From: Macrolepiota albuminosa
Lineage: Eukaryota > Basidiomycota > Agaricomycetes > Agaricales > Agaricaceae
Length of the DNA: 64,000 nt
Assembly (NCBI GenBank): GCA_027475525.1
Contig: JAMWFC010000032.1
Span: 868,001 to 932,000, forward strand
Direction: 5' to 3'
Part shown: one piece after another, positions 24,101-35,500 of the stretch
Layout: each line of letters starts with the position of its first letter
How positions within the stretch are numbered: the first letter of the stretch is position 1
The notes under the pieces: model-generated
Told to the model about the DNA's origin: nothing
The model's input: the letters and a program-made list of their open reading frames with translations, nothing else
The model's database searches: none
Made by a program: the position numbers and the translations under genes

Positions 24101-24886
24101 TGTTTAGGTGCCGTATTGCCCTCTTTCTCAGCAAGAGTAGCGGCAGCAACGGCATCAGTGACAGTGACAGACTGGTGAGCATTCTTCTCATTGAGGTTGA
24201 CGTCCGATGCAGTGGTGGAAGGGGAAGCGGAGGATGTCGTGGAAGACGCAATGGAGTTCTGGTTGGTACGGGTACGCCAAACGAGCTTCATTATCTTTTC
24301 CTCGAATTCGGAGCATAAGGGCACAATGTGGTCAAGGTCATCAGACCATACGACCAAAACACGTTCATCACGCTACGGGTTCAATGAGAAGAAACTCCAA
24401 CGAAGGGCTGATATAGGGACGTACAATGAAAGCTCCACATTGTTCTTTGTCAGCTTTGGGGAGATGGTTCACCGAGTCGAGCACTTGAATCCGAGTATCG
24501 TGGTCGATGTAAATGGCCTCTGCATCTTCAGGTCTGAGGGAAATTGAACATTGGAGACAAGAAGGACAGTGATTCAAACGTACACAGTAGCAAGAGCCGA
24601 ATGAACAGCAGCATTGCGAAGTTTAACGGCAACTAATGGATTCAATGAACGTATAGCAGCTTCGAAGGGCACCAAGTATGGATTCTCATATGGGAAGACG
24701 CGAAATTGTCCAGGGTCCACTCGTAAGCAGACGCCAGCAGATATATTTTCCTCGGAGGGTTTGAACCAAGCGTCCCCCTGCGTCTGGTAAAAAAGTCAGT
24801 GTACTTATATTGAAACGGACTCCGTGATGACTACGTACAGAGCGAAAAATCCAGTGCAAGACAGCGTCGTAGGAGTCATAGTCCAT
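21165..24886 (-). CDS. Multi-pass GT2-family polysaccharide synthase (cellulose/chitin synthase-like)
   Basis: A processive membrane glycosyltransferase probably making a wall or extracellular polysaccharide; the product is unknown. Translation starts at 24886 (MDYDSYDAVLHWIF) and, after many short introns, stops at 21165-21167 with the tail IVLNPWLMVFSY. Visible in order: an N-terminal cytosolic part with TQGDAWFKPSEENI; a Ser/Thr-rich basic spacer; a membrane segment near GLAILLEEYLLDH; and the catalytic domain. The latter has ITIEMPVYKESLEET, FIHDDGLQ, IILIVDSDT, the proposed base in SEDFDMALRL and DDELNRWQKYSYG (RW motif). At least four C-terminal membrane segments follow, including FWFAFVLCFIAIAAIVIL. 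It resembles fungal type-2 glycosyltransferases such as those needed for hyphal growth on surfaces, a link from memory. Three 77-bp duplications break the catalytic exons; one base appears lost after 22935. Confidence 0.85.
22263..22416. repeat. 77-bp perfect tandem duplication 17
   Basis: 22263-22339 equals 22340-22416. It repeats the GT2 codons around SALQDAAFVDPADGV. One copy gives an uninterrupted frame into VSEDFDM with no base missing. Confidence 0.97.
22782..22935. repeat. 77-bp perfect tandem duplication 18
   Basis: 22782-22858 equals 22859-22935, repeating GT2 codons LEDKALELAIEEVYQANGEK. One base appears lost after 22935. Confidence 0.97.
22952..23105. repeat. 77-bp perfect tandem duplication 19
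   Basis: 22952-23028 equals 23029-23105. It starts 16 bp after duplication 18 and crosses an acceptor site (LQ joined to LSLLIEKHI). Confidence 0.97.
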
Positions 24887-27800
24887 GGTGCCTAATTACT
24901 GGCTGACAAGCAAGGTGGACTGAAAGCCGAGTCGTAAAATAGAGTAACGGGGCCTGAAGAAAGGAACGAAGGTAGGGCGGTTAAAAAGAGAGCCAACTTA
25001 ATGTGTGTGAATCAGCGTTATCATTAGGCCCTTCCTTCCGTCAAGGATCCCATTGAAGAACCCAGGCTCCCAGATTCGGCATCAGAGATCGCGAGGGCAG
25101 GCTGTACAGGCCAAAAATGACGGAAGATGGGAAGTGACAGTTCGGTAGTTGAAGGATTGCTCCGGAAGCAGCCTTGTCGAAGATAGCAACACATGCATAC
25201 AGGTTCCTTGAATAGACACATTATAGTGGCCCCCTTCTCGAGATTCTGATCGGATTATGTATGTATCGGGAAACGATCCCCAATTGATGAGCACAAAGCT
25301 GATCTCTCGGCGAAAACGAGAACATTGAGAAAGGGTGTTGTTGATCGCGGGTGCTGAGAGGCAATATGAGCGATAGTTGTGATAGAATCCCTACAACCAT
25401 TTCCAACCCATATCTCGGGGTATATAATTAGAGTTTCCAATATAACCTCGGCTTCCAGTGCATATGGCGTGGCGCTGCCTAGTGCTCTAAGCCTATGTAA
25501 GAGTTTCCCCAAGCTTAAGTAGTCCAAGGTAAAGTTTGCTCGGCCGTAGAGCTCCATCAGTCGAGCCGATGACCGCGCCTGCCTTATTCTATAAGCTTCA
25601 GGTTCCACGGAATACCCGGAGCAATCATGAAATATGTGCGCAGTCGAGCGCCGTCATCAGCGCGTGAGAGACTCGCCATTTAATTAATAGTCAATTGTCA
25701 GTGTCACGACGATGTGACAAATTTTTTGGTGTTCACGCGAAGGTCAACGCACATTCAGCTTGACGAGTATCGCTTTGGCCAAAATGACTTGTGACAAATT
25801 TTTTGGTGTTCACGCGAAGGTCAACGCACATTCAGCTTGACGAGTATCGCTTTGGCCAAAATGACTTCTCGTTCCATAGTGAATTGTCACATCTATCTCT
25901 TCGAGAAGCTTTCTGATGTTGTTCTGAGGACACTGTTATACTCGTGTACTGAATCCTGGGTTAGGAATCGGCAAACAACTCTCCCAACCCTGTTCCAAGA
26001 CCTTGCACGTTCCCAGACTCCTTGCATCCTTTCAGGGTAACTTCGAAACGTGGTATTCTGATGAGAAAACTTGCTCGTGTCTTGTCTTATGATCTCAACT
26101 ATGGTTGCTCATCGACCTGGAAAGCTTTCTCTATGTGAAGAGTCGCTATCGAATGTATCGTTCTATCTCAATATGCGAGATGTCAGTGCATTCGGAGTAA
26201 GCTGTACATTCTAACTCTCACAGAATATGATGCGCTGCTACAGTTGTCGGGCGCCACTGATTCCCGCTTTCGATTTAGCGTAAGTACAGAAATAAATTTG
26301 TATCTAGTCCCTTGATCGATATTGTTCCTTTAGGAAAGGTATTAATTACCTGGGTAAGTGAGGACTTCAAAGGTTAGGTCCGTACGGTTTAAGTTCCTGC
26401 TTATTGTTGGAGCTGCTTACGAAACTTCGCACCAGTACGGCAAACTTGTTAATTGAACTGTCAAATGACAGGAATCCTCTGCAATCTGGAGGAATTCAGT
26501 CCCTTTCATCTATAGTCAAGGTATTAGTCTTATGGGGATTTTCCCTCACATAATTCCGGTATTTTATTATCTGTCATCGTTCCTCGGGCCTGAAGTAAGC
26601 GACGGCTGAAGTGCTAAACATTGGCAACCCTCCGGCTGTAACTCGTGGCCTCCATAACGCGTCCAACATTCTCTGGAATTGAACAATTTGGGATGTTCAA
26701 CGTGTTAATTCTGGAGGTGTGAGAAGCAGAGGTTTATATCTAGTAGTAGTATACATCCTTCCTCTACTCGACCTACTGATCGCAGCTCCAAGCGTTTTCC
26801 CTTCTGAGGATTATGGTTCAGGGCTTGCTCTCCCTGATCGTCGTCGAACCAAAGCAAGCACTCCTGACGCGATGACGCTCATTCCTTCCTTGTCGGATCC
26901 TTCTCGGAGTTAGCAACTCTATCGAGTACGTGCCAGCTGAGAAACAACTTGCGTTAAACAAAAAGTGCACCAACTATAGTCAGACTAAGTGTTGAAGCTG
27001 AGAGGATTAAGCTGCCTCTAATGATAAGAATTACTTTTAATCAGTGTTGCGTGACTCTTACGAGTTTGAGTCATTTGTCATCTAGCATGAGCACAAGCAC
27101 AGCGCTGCATAGCACCAGGAAGAAGGGAATATATCGATGCGTGACAGTGACCTGATCGATCCCTGATATTGAATACGTACGTACACATTCGCGCGGTACT
27201 CTTCGTCGTTAGGCTGATCCCGAGCTCGAGCTCTGCTCACCCTTGTAAAAGTGATGTTCGTTGAACTGCGTCATGAGCTCGATAAATAGTTATTACTCAT
27301 CGTATGAACTGAGCCTCGATATGTCTACACATAACTAAATCACACGGTGGTGACAACTGACAGATACGCATCAACTCGTGGCAGTTCATTCAAGTTCTTT
27401 GACCAGTGCCGTTGTCCGTTATCAGCGGCGTACCCGTCCTTGTAAAGAATCCCAAAAAGAGCAGCGGTTTAAAACAGCGCCACGTGCTACCAACCAACCC
27501 AGACTCTCAGAGAGTCAATCTGCAAGCTCATACCAAGAACACTCTATCTGAAAGATCTTATGATTGATCGACGCAACAGAGGGTATCACGTCGTACAATA
27601 AGCTGAGCGACATAGTACATGCGATATCAACGGTCAGCATGTCCCCGGCTAAAATCCAGATCAGGATCCCGAAAAACGGTCCGTCAACCTGGCAGTTCAA
27701 AAGGGGTATACGGTACCTAAAAATACCGAGACCTCTCAACTCAACAACCTTTGATCAAGAAGAAAAAGTACTGCTGGATGGGGCAATCGGTTCTGCCGGC

Positions 27801-27935
27801 CTTCAGATCATCGAAGCCAAGGTACACAAATATCTATTTGTTGGCAAGTTGGAAGCCATTCTTATATCCCTGCCGCGCACCATCTGCTCATAAGACTCTT
27901 TGCTTGCGTTCGCAATTGTCCTTCGTATCGTGCCC
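24887..27935. other. Intergenic region between divergent GT2 and Kre6 genes
   Basis: No convincing gene in about 3 kb. A 117-codon minus-strand frame at 25255-25608 and plus-strand frames at 25837-26040 and 26719-26913 have no recognisable motif. The stretch around 26600-26720 reads like a decayed protein-coding remnant with stops. 77-bp duplication 20 lies here. Confidence 0.4.
25713..25866. repeat. 77-bp perfect tandem duplication 20
   Basis: 25713-25789 equals 25790-25866, intergenic. Confidence 0.97.
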
Positions 27936-30324
27936 ATGTCGAAGCCGGCTTCCAACCAAGCCCAGGACGACTCAGTAAAGCTCACTCCTCCTCACCTGCG
28001 ATTCTTTTTGCAAGGGTCCAGTGATGCTGAGTCTGATCGTCAACCCCAATCGCACTCTCGAACGACGTCTGGTGCTGCTTCTTACGTTGAGACGGCTCCC
28101 ATAACGCCTCCCAATGCCACGGTTGGCAACACAGCTAATCCATTTTCTCCTCCTGGAAGCACGCTCAGCTTTGGTTCTAGCGTGATGGAATCGCCTATTC
28201 ACACTCATGCGCCGAACAGCTCAAGTTCTAACAAGAGTGGTGTGACATCTCGTGCTACTAGCGTAGCGGACATAGGCCGCTTCTCAGGAAACTTTGGTAG
28301 TCGCCCGAGCACTGCCGATGCTCAGTCTAACCGCGAATCGACGAGTCGAATGAGAGAAGCATTTACCTCTCCCCCCCCGCGGCCCCTTACTATGATGAGT
28401 ACAGCACCCACGGCGAAGGTTAAGCCTACGCGTCATAAGTCTACGATGCTGTCATCTAAAGACTCTCTTGAGAAGCCTTGGCTTGAAGAGCGCGATCCTT
28501 ACAGTCGCTTTGCCTATTTCATCACTTATGGTGTTATGTTGATTGGGATTGCGTGTGGTGCTATCCGTTGCTATTTTGGATGGAAAAACGTCCCTCTAAT
28601 CAAGGAGAATCTCTGCCTCGTCCTCGACGAGGAATTTGATTCCGAACAGGGCGTTTTTGGCGATAACGGTACTTTTTTCCGAGAGGTGGACATGAGTGGA
28701 TTTGGGAAAGTGCCGGTCCCGAACAGGGCGTTTTTGGCGATAACGGTACTTTTTTCCGAGAGGTGGACATGAGTGGATTTGGGAAAGTGCCGGTCACTCT
28801 AATCAAGCGCTATTCAGACTGATTTTTTTCTTGTAGAAATGGAGAGTTTGAAATGACTACTGCATCGAGTAACAACTCTTTTGTCAAGGACGGTCACCTT
28901 TACATCGCACCCACGCTTACTTCGGATAATCTTGGCGAAGCTGCTATAGTTGATGGTTTTATTTACAACATCACTGGATGCACCTACAATATCACAGGGG
29001 GTGTGCAGTATACTCAATCTTCGCAAGGTGCAACGACAGCCGCCGGCAACGTTGTTCCAGGTGCAGAGTTCGACGTCGAGGCATACACCAAAGCCTGTTC
29101 AGCCGTTAGTAACGCAACTGCTGGGACCATTATCAATCCTGTCCAGAGTGCACGGATTAGTACACGAAAGAGTGCCAGCATTAAATTTGGGAGAGTAGAG
29201 GTTCGGGCCAAAATTCCTCGAGGGTACGTGCACTGAAAGCAATGGAATGAACCTTGTGTCTAACTTTTGTTCAGAGATTGGGTGAGTGGAATTGATGGAC
29301 TGTATGTGGCGAGGTCTTGACACGTGTCGCATTTAGTTGTGGCCCGCGATTTGGATGCTTCCTGTTGATAACAAGTATGGTACTTGGCCCCTAAGTGGTA
29401 AGTCCAGCCAACTTCTTTTCATGTCGGGCAGGCTTTTAGGATGGTGCTCACTATCTCCCTCCTAGGTGAAATCGATATCATGGAAGCGCGTGGAAATGGC
29501 CCCAACTATCCTCGACAGTATGCCATTGTTCTGTACTCAATATCCAGATACTTACGCGTTGCATAGGGGTACCAATTGGGTCCGGGCATCACTTAACTGG
29601 GGTCCTTTGACCTGGCTCAACGCAGTAGCCAAGACTTTTGGTGCATGGAACCTAAGGCGTGGTTCATATGACACTGATTTCCACACTTATGCCCTTGAGT
29701 GGACTGAAGATTTTATGTGAGTTCATTACAATTAATTCTTTGCTCTATAAGTCTCAACTGGATGTCTGTCCGTCCAGGCGGATCTACGTTGATACTCGCT
29801 TGCATCATATGATGCCTGTGCTCACACTCAACAAGGAGAGCTTCTGGGAACGCGGTGACTTTCCTCCTGTCGTCCAGAATGGTTCTGAGTCAATCATACT
29901 GGAAAATCCATGGGTCAATGGAACAACGGCCGCTCCTTTCGACCAGTGTAGGCGCACAACGTCTTCTTGCAGAACGTTTGATCAGTGACATTTTTTAGCA
30001 TTTTATCTCATTCTGAACGTGGCCGTCGGTGGAACGAACGGCTGGTTCCCTGATCGTGCTGGGGACAAGCCTTGGCTGGACGGTTCACAAAGTGAGTTGT
30101 TATCTTGAGTCACTGAATTTATCAATGATGGATTTTTAGATGCGATGGCGGATTTCTGGAGGAACAAGAATCAATGGCTACCTACATGGCCTACTACCGT
30201 CGAGGACCGTGCCTTGGTTGTGTGCGTACATGGTCTCATCAGATCTGATATAACTTGCTGACGTCGAACGCTGACAATCTTGCTGTGTAACAGTGACTAC
30301 GTTAAAATGTGGCAAATATGTTGA
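27936..30324 (+). CDS. Kre6/Skn1-type beta-glucan synthesis-associated protein (SKN1 domain)
   Basis: A type II membrane protein with a GH16-like luminal domain required for beta-1,6-glucan assembly; secretory pathway. It starts at 27936 (MSKPASNQAQDD). A Ser/Thr/Pro-rich cytosolic tail of ~190 residues precedes one membrane segment (FAYFITYGVMLIGIACGAI), then LVLDEEFDSEQGVFG begins the luminal domain. The catalytic-type motif GEIDIMEARGNGP and RQGTNWVRASLNWGP are present. Exons: 27936-28705, 28837-29223, 29275-29281 (7 nt), 29337-29397, 29466-29517, 29567-29716, 29778-29947, 29999-30091, 30140-30221, 30294-30324. The first intron donor reads GAAAGT instead of GTAAGT in both copies of the 77-bp duplication that covers it (28642-28795). 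The protein is otherwise intact. Confidence 0.9.
28642..28795. repeat. 77-bp perfect tandem duplication 21
   Basis: 28642-28718 equals 28719-28795. It repeats the end of Kre6 exon 1 and the start of intron 1. Confidence 0.97.
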
Positions 30325-30549
30325 ACACTTTGGCATCGCGTTGACACTCTTGGACGTTTGCTTGCAATTTATATACTGACATACAAACGTATGATTTGGA
30401 TGCACAATCTGCTTCTCCTATTATGCATACCTGATGCCATCGCTATTGGGCACATCTCAATCACATATCTTAAAACATTTAGTCCTTGTAACAATTAATC
30501 AATATCTTGTCATGTTTTGATAATACTCTACATGTTTTTCTCCTTTAAT

Positions 30550-30703
30550 CACAGTAGGCGTCTTCATATGTTTTACCATCCGAGTTGGTGGGAGGACATC
30601 AATTCTCGGCCGCCAATTCTTAAGTGCACAGTAGGCGTCTTCATATGTTTTACCATCCGAGTTGGTGGGAGGACATCAATTCTCGGCCGCCAATTCTTAA
30701 GTG
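30550..30703. repeat. 77-bp perfect tandem duplication 22
   Basis: 30550-30626 equals 30627-30703, intergenic. It is the last such duplication before 46182. Confidence 0.97.
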
Positions 30704-31291
30704 CACCGCCGGTGTCATTCCCGAAGGATGATCTCAAATAACAGCTCCAATTTCTCCCGAATAGAAATCATAAAATCAAGTCTAGCGGCGCAACAATATT
30801 AATGTCCGGGTATGAGTCCTAGGATGTCATAAGATGCTTGCGAAAAGAGAAGAGAAATCACATTCATCAAATTAAGCGATAATTGAAAGCTGTGGCTTCC
30901 ATTGAACGATAGATCGCATTTTACCATTTTACCACTCCACTATACATCGCATTCCATAGTTGTCGAATGATTCCCGTGCCGATGCATGCTACTGTATTCA
31001 CGAAGTACGATGAGAGGCAAGGATGAGGTTGCCTCGAGGCAATTTATTCGGAGGAAGAGCTACTGTTATTCACACCAGAAGGCGCTCTCCTGATCCTCGA
31101 CTCCACAACCGTCCCCAACAGTCAGTATCGGCCACAAGGATCCGAATCCGGGATTTCTTGGATTCCTGCAGTAATGGCTGACAGCGAGATGAAAGATGGA
31201 AGTCCGTGGATGAAGCGAACAGAGTATATTATTTTTGGGTAGCAACAGATGAAGTGCACGACATACTATCACGTGTTATGGCTTTCAAAAG

Positions 31292-31707
31292 GGTTGGGAG
31301 TTTCAAAATCCAGAATACTAAGAGATCGTGGACATGGAGCCACTGATCTTTCAAGCGATATATTAGTTCAATAGGAGTACAACATAGTTGACCACAAAAA
31401 TGAAGGGATACACATCTATCTATGTTGCGATATAGTCAACAAGAATAGAAAATGGAGAAAATTGTATTCAAAGGGTTCCGGAATTAAGTGTCAGTGAGCA
31501 AATCAGTACCAAAGTCTCCAAGAGTCTTATAGACCTCTCAGAGAAGTAATCTTCACGATTTTAGAACATCCTGACGTGTGAGGCATGAGATACAAGAAAC
31601 AAGGTATTTGAGCGTGACTTACCGTGTGCTCAATTGCCGTAGCGGAGTTGAAATTTCCCCTATGAGTCAGCGTTATGATGTGTGACAAAAGTTTTGAAAC
31701 TCCCAAC
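31292..31707. repeat. Inverted repeat pair, possible MITE
   Basis: TTGGGAGTTTCAAAA at about 31293-31307 is the exact reverse complement of the sequence at about 31692-31706. A further copy of the second arm (TTTTTGAAACTCCCAA) sits at about 31868-31883. No clear target duplication is seen at the ends, so the element call is tentative. Confidence 0.35.
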
Positions 31708-32554
31708 TTTTGGGACACGCCCTACCGGCATCGTCCCGACACAACAACACGTCCACCATTCTCAAATCTGGTCTGGGAGTGTCTTGTTCGAAATTTATCG
31801 CACCGACTACAGAAGTCCGATTGAAATAGAGTATTGTCGATGTCTCTTAATTTACAAATTGGTAAAATTTTTGAAACTCCCAACCAACGATAGTATTGGT
31901 ATCGCGAAATCGTGTCATCGAAACACATGTTTGTCATATTTGTAGTCCATAAAAGATATAATTGTAGAACATCCGCTTATTCGGATCTGCAACAAAAGAT
32001 GTAGTCAACGTGGTTACAGGGTAGGATATGATGAAATCTTAGTCCTAGAATTCGTCAACACAGCAACGTGCAACATAGGAGTGCAACAAACACGTTCATG
32101 CTAGACAGCTTGCGAAGTCTGTTACGCCAACATTGGTGGTTGTGCTCGTGGCCCTTCCTGCGTTGTTGGGATCAAAGTCTGTCGTTCCAGAGCGTCCTCG
32201 TTCTCATTCTCATGTCTTCGGGTACAGCTACAAAAAGACTCCGTGCAATAATGACCTGGATACAAAAAAAGCAGCTATTAAGCAAATCACCAAGATACTC
32301 TCGAGCATACGTCGACGCACGAATTGCCATAAAGTCGAGGCAGATACCCGTGAGAACGTTGCAACAAACAATTGCAAAAATTCCACAGCCATCTGACTCC
32401 ATAGAATATGCGACAGTTGGTGATTTCTTATTTCATAAATACGACAGAAGCTGTGGTGATGGCAGGGGACAAGTGAACAAATTTGGTAATTGTTTATCTC
32501 ACCTTACGTTGAACAACAGTACACAAAGGTCCTTTTCTTTTGTACTGTTCTACT

Positions 32555-35500
32555 ATGGACTCGGTGCCTCATGTTCGCGTTCGAGGAAGAGGAGCTACGC
32601 AACCTCATTCACGAAATCGTCAGTGGGTATCTGGCGAGAATGGTCAACGCAGCGGAAGCAGCACTCCTTATCATAGCGATGGTGAAAGGTGGGAGCGTGG
32701 AGGCCACAAAGGTGGCCATAGAGGGAGAGGCGTGTCTCGCGGTCGAGGTAGATTCTCAAACGTATCTCTTCGTTCAACTCCTGCACTTTCGAATCATGGA
32801 AATTCGGAGTCGGAGCATTCTGTCCTGGACGGAATGATGGATGAGCCTGAGGATCACCGAAGTGTTGAGTGGTTTGAGGAACCAGAAGAGCCGGTGCTGG
32901 AGACAACAGAGGAGAGAGAGGAGTTCTGGCGCTCGGTGTGTAGTTCCATACATTATACCATTGCTAATCTTTGAAATTCGACACTAGCTTGTTAAAGCTC
33001 GCGAAGCCGAAAGAAAGAAGGCGATAGCTGAGGGGAAAATGGACGATCCGGCTGTTCCCAAGCGCTTGGAAGATGCAATAACCGTAGTTGGAACTTGTAC
33101 AGATATGTGTCCGCGCTTCGAGCGGTACAGGCGAGAACGAGAAAACAATCTTTTTCAGTGGGAAACGGTATGTAGCCGTGCTATCCTGCCCAATCAAATC
33201 TGCTTCGATGTGTCTTTTAGATACCTGGCTCAAAACGAGTTGATCACAAACGCGCTGTCAAAATGTATGAACGTGCTGCAGGCGACAAGACTTTGCCCTC
33301 CGACTTACGTCCTCCTCACGTTCTGATTGTGCGGAGTTATTCGTCATTATCCTCATCCTCCTCTTATAGTCTTTCAGAAAACTTTGGATTATCTCTTCCA
33401 TGATTTGCTCCCGCGAGGAGGATTCTCCGCGACCTATGATTTCATACGTGACCGCTCAAGAGCTGTTCGTAACGATTTTACAATGCAGCATAGCTACGGT
33501 CCGGAAGCTATCGTTTGCCATGATCGTTGTGCTCGTTTTCATATACTGGCTTTGCATCTCGAGCGGGACACTCCCAAATTTTCTATTGCCTTAGAGGAAC
33601 AACAACTTATGAATAGTCTGTCATTATTTCCCCTTGACAGATATATATCTTGACTATATTTAAGCGTTGCAAAGTCTTAAAGAGTTCTACGATGATCAAC
33701 GAGGCCGCTACGAATCCCCGGCAGAGTTAGAAATGCGGGTCTATCATCGCCTTATCCACATACGCGACCAGAAAGAGCGTCACGAGGAGATTCCGGACCA
33801 CATAAGCTCGCACCCGGTTTTTAAGCTGACGACAGAGTTTCGTCTACATGTCCAACGAAGAAGTGCGCCTATTGACAAGACATCCGTCTTGAAGGTTGAC
33901 GACCAAGGCATGCGGATTTTCGGAGAACTCGCCAGCGTTCTCCGTGAAAAAGGAAGTGTCGTCATGATCTACTTAATGGCATGCATTTTAGAACGTCATT
34001 TTGGGAAAGACGCCATTGATGATATAGATGCTATTCGAGGAGACCTGAGCATCTCGGACATTATTGATGGAGTCACTCCTTCCATACACGATTCTCAAGA
34101 GCCGGGACACGAGGTAGACGAGGTACACGAAGAGCAGGACGAGATTGAAGATGAATCACTTCTGACGGAAGATGAAACAGAGCCAAAAAGTTTATCCCAG
34201 GTCCCACACGCGAACGTCTTCCACTCATCTTCTTCAACATTTGATGGCACATCAGCACTACAACCTCTCCCAATTCCATCTGCCTTCTCATTGATCAAAA
34301 CCACACCGAACGTTTTCAACACGTCATCACCTTTTGGCGGTCTAACGTTCTGCCCGTCATCGTCAATTCCTGTATCTGGTGGATCTGTGACTCCAGCCTC
34401 TGAGAAACCAACATCTTTACCTCAGGCATCGACTGCTGCCACTATATCCCCCCCTAATGTCTTTGGGACTAGCAGTCTTTCGTTCAATGGATCCACTTTC
34501 ACACCTACCATCAATGCGTCAGCTTCCGCACCGACGAAAAGTGTCTTTGTATCTCTCAATGAACAGTCAAATTCTTCCACAACAACTTTAACCAAGTCAG
34601 CAGGGATGAACCCCTCCCCAGCGTCATTGAATGCTGCCACTCGAAAGTCGTTCTTTGGCGGATCTGGCAGCTTTGGACCAAGCATCCCTGATGCCAGCCT
34701 TTCTTCAGGCGCGAAGCAAGCGACGACTCCTTCGTCCCTTGACCCAATGGCAGTGCCTTTTGCTCCTAAATTGTCTCCTTCACAGATAAACCCTTCGACT
34801 GCTTCTGAAGAGACTTCGACTGGAACATTTTTTCAAAGATCTTCAACCCCGAGCCCAAGCCCATTATCTCAAAACAACAACCTGTCTCCTGTCCCCACTC
34901 CACCTATACTGTCCTCTACCTCCCTTTCCTCATCGTCCTCAGCAATTGCAACCCCTCAAGCTCCTATACGGCGGACTTCGACGAACACTCCAATCTTGTC
35001 GAAGATCGACACAAACACTTCTTCCATTTCTTCTAACCGTCCTCTCGCTACACCAACTGTTCCACCTCCGCCTCCAAGACCACAGCTAATTTCTTTACCT
35101 GCTACACCTACTGTTGGTCCACCAACCAAGAGTATACTTAACTTTCTTAGCGGAAAAGGCAACGTAGCCACATCGAATCATGAAATCTTGAGCCCACTGT
35201 TTGTGCCCTCTCCAACGACGTCAGGACCGTCTGAGTCTTTTTTCAATCGAAAGTCTTTGTTGAAATCCGGCTCGGAACACCCTAGTGGACTTCTCCTGAA
35301 CATCAATGGAAAAGGCAAGTCACTCGTCAAACCGGACGTTGATAAGCAAGACTTGGAGAACAGATCGGTTCTTTTTATTCGGAAGTCTTTAGTCGTCAAG
35401 ACATGTCTACGACGTTGGCACAGGCGTCTTCTTGAACGCATTGCATGGATAGAGGCCTGTCGACAAAGCGAGGCCTATAAGGACAAGATTAAGTACCAGC

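Larger units (their letters stand above)
30325..32554. other. Intergenic, AT-rich
   Basis: No supportable gene. A 202-codon plus-strand frame at 32068-32676 overlaps the SAC3 start in another frame and lacks motifs. The region holds duplication 22 and a possible miniature inverted-repeat element (31292-31707). Confidence 0.45.

Noticed and set aside
32068..32676. 202-codon frame upstream of SAC3
   Set aside because: No family signal; overlaps the SAC3 start in another frame.
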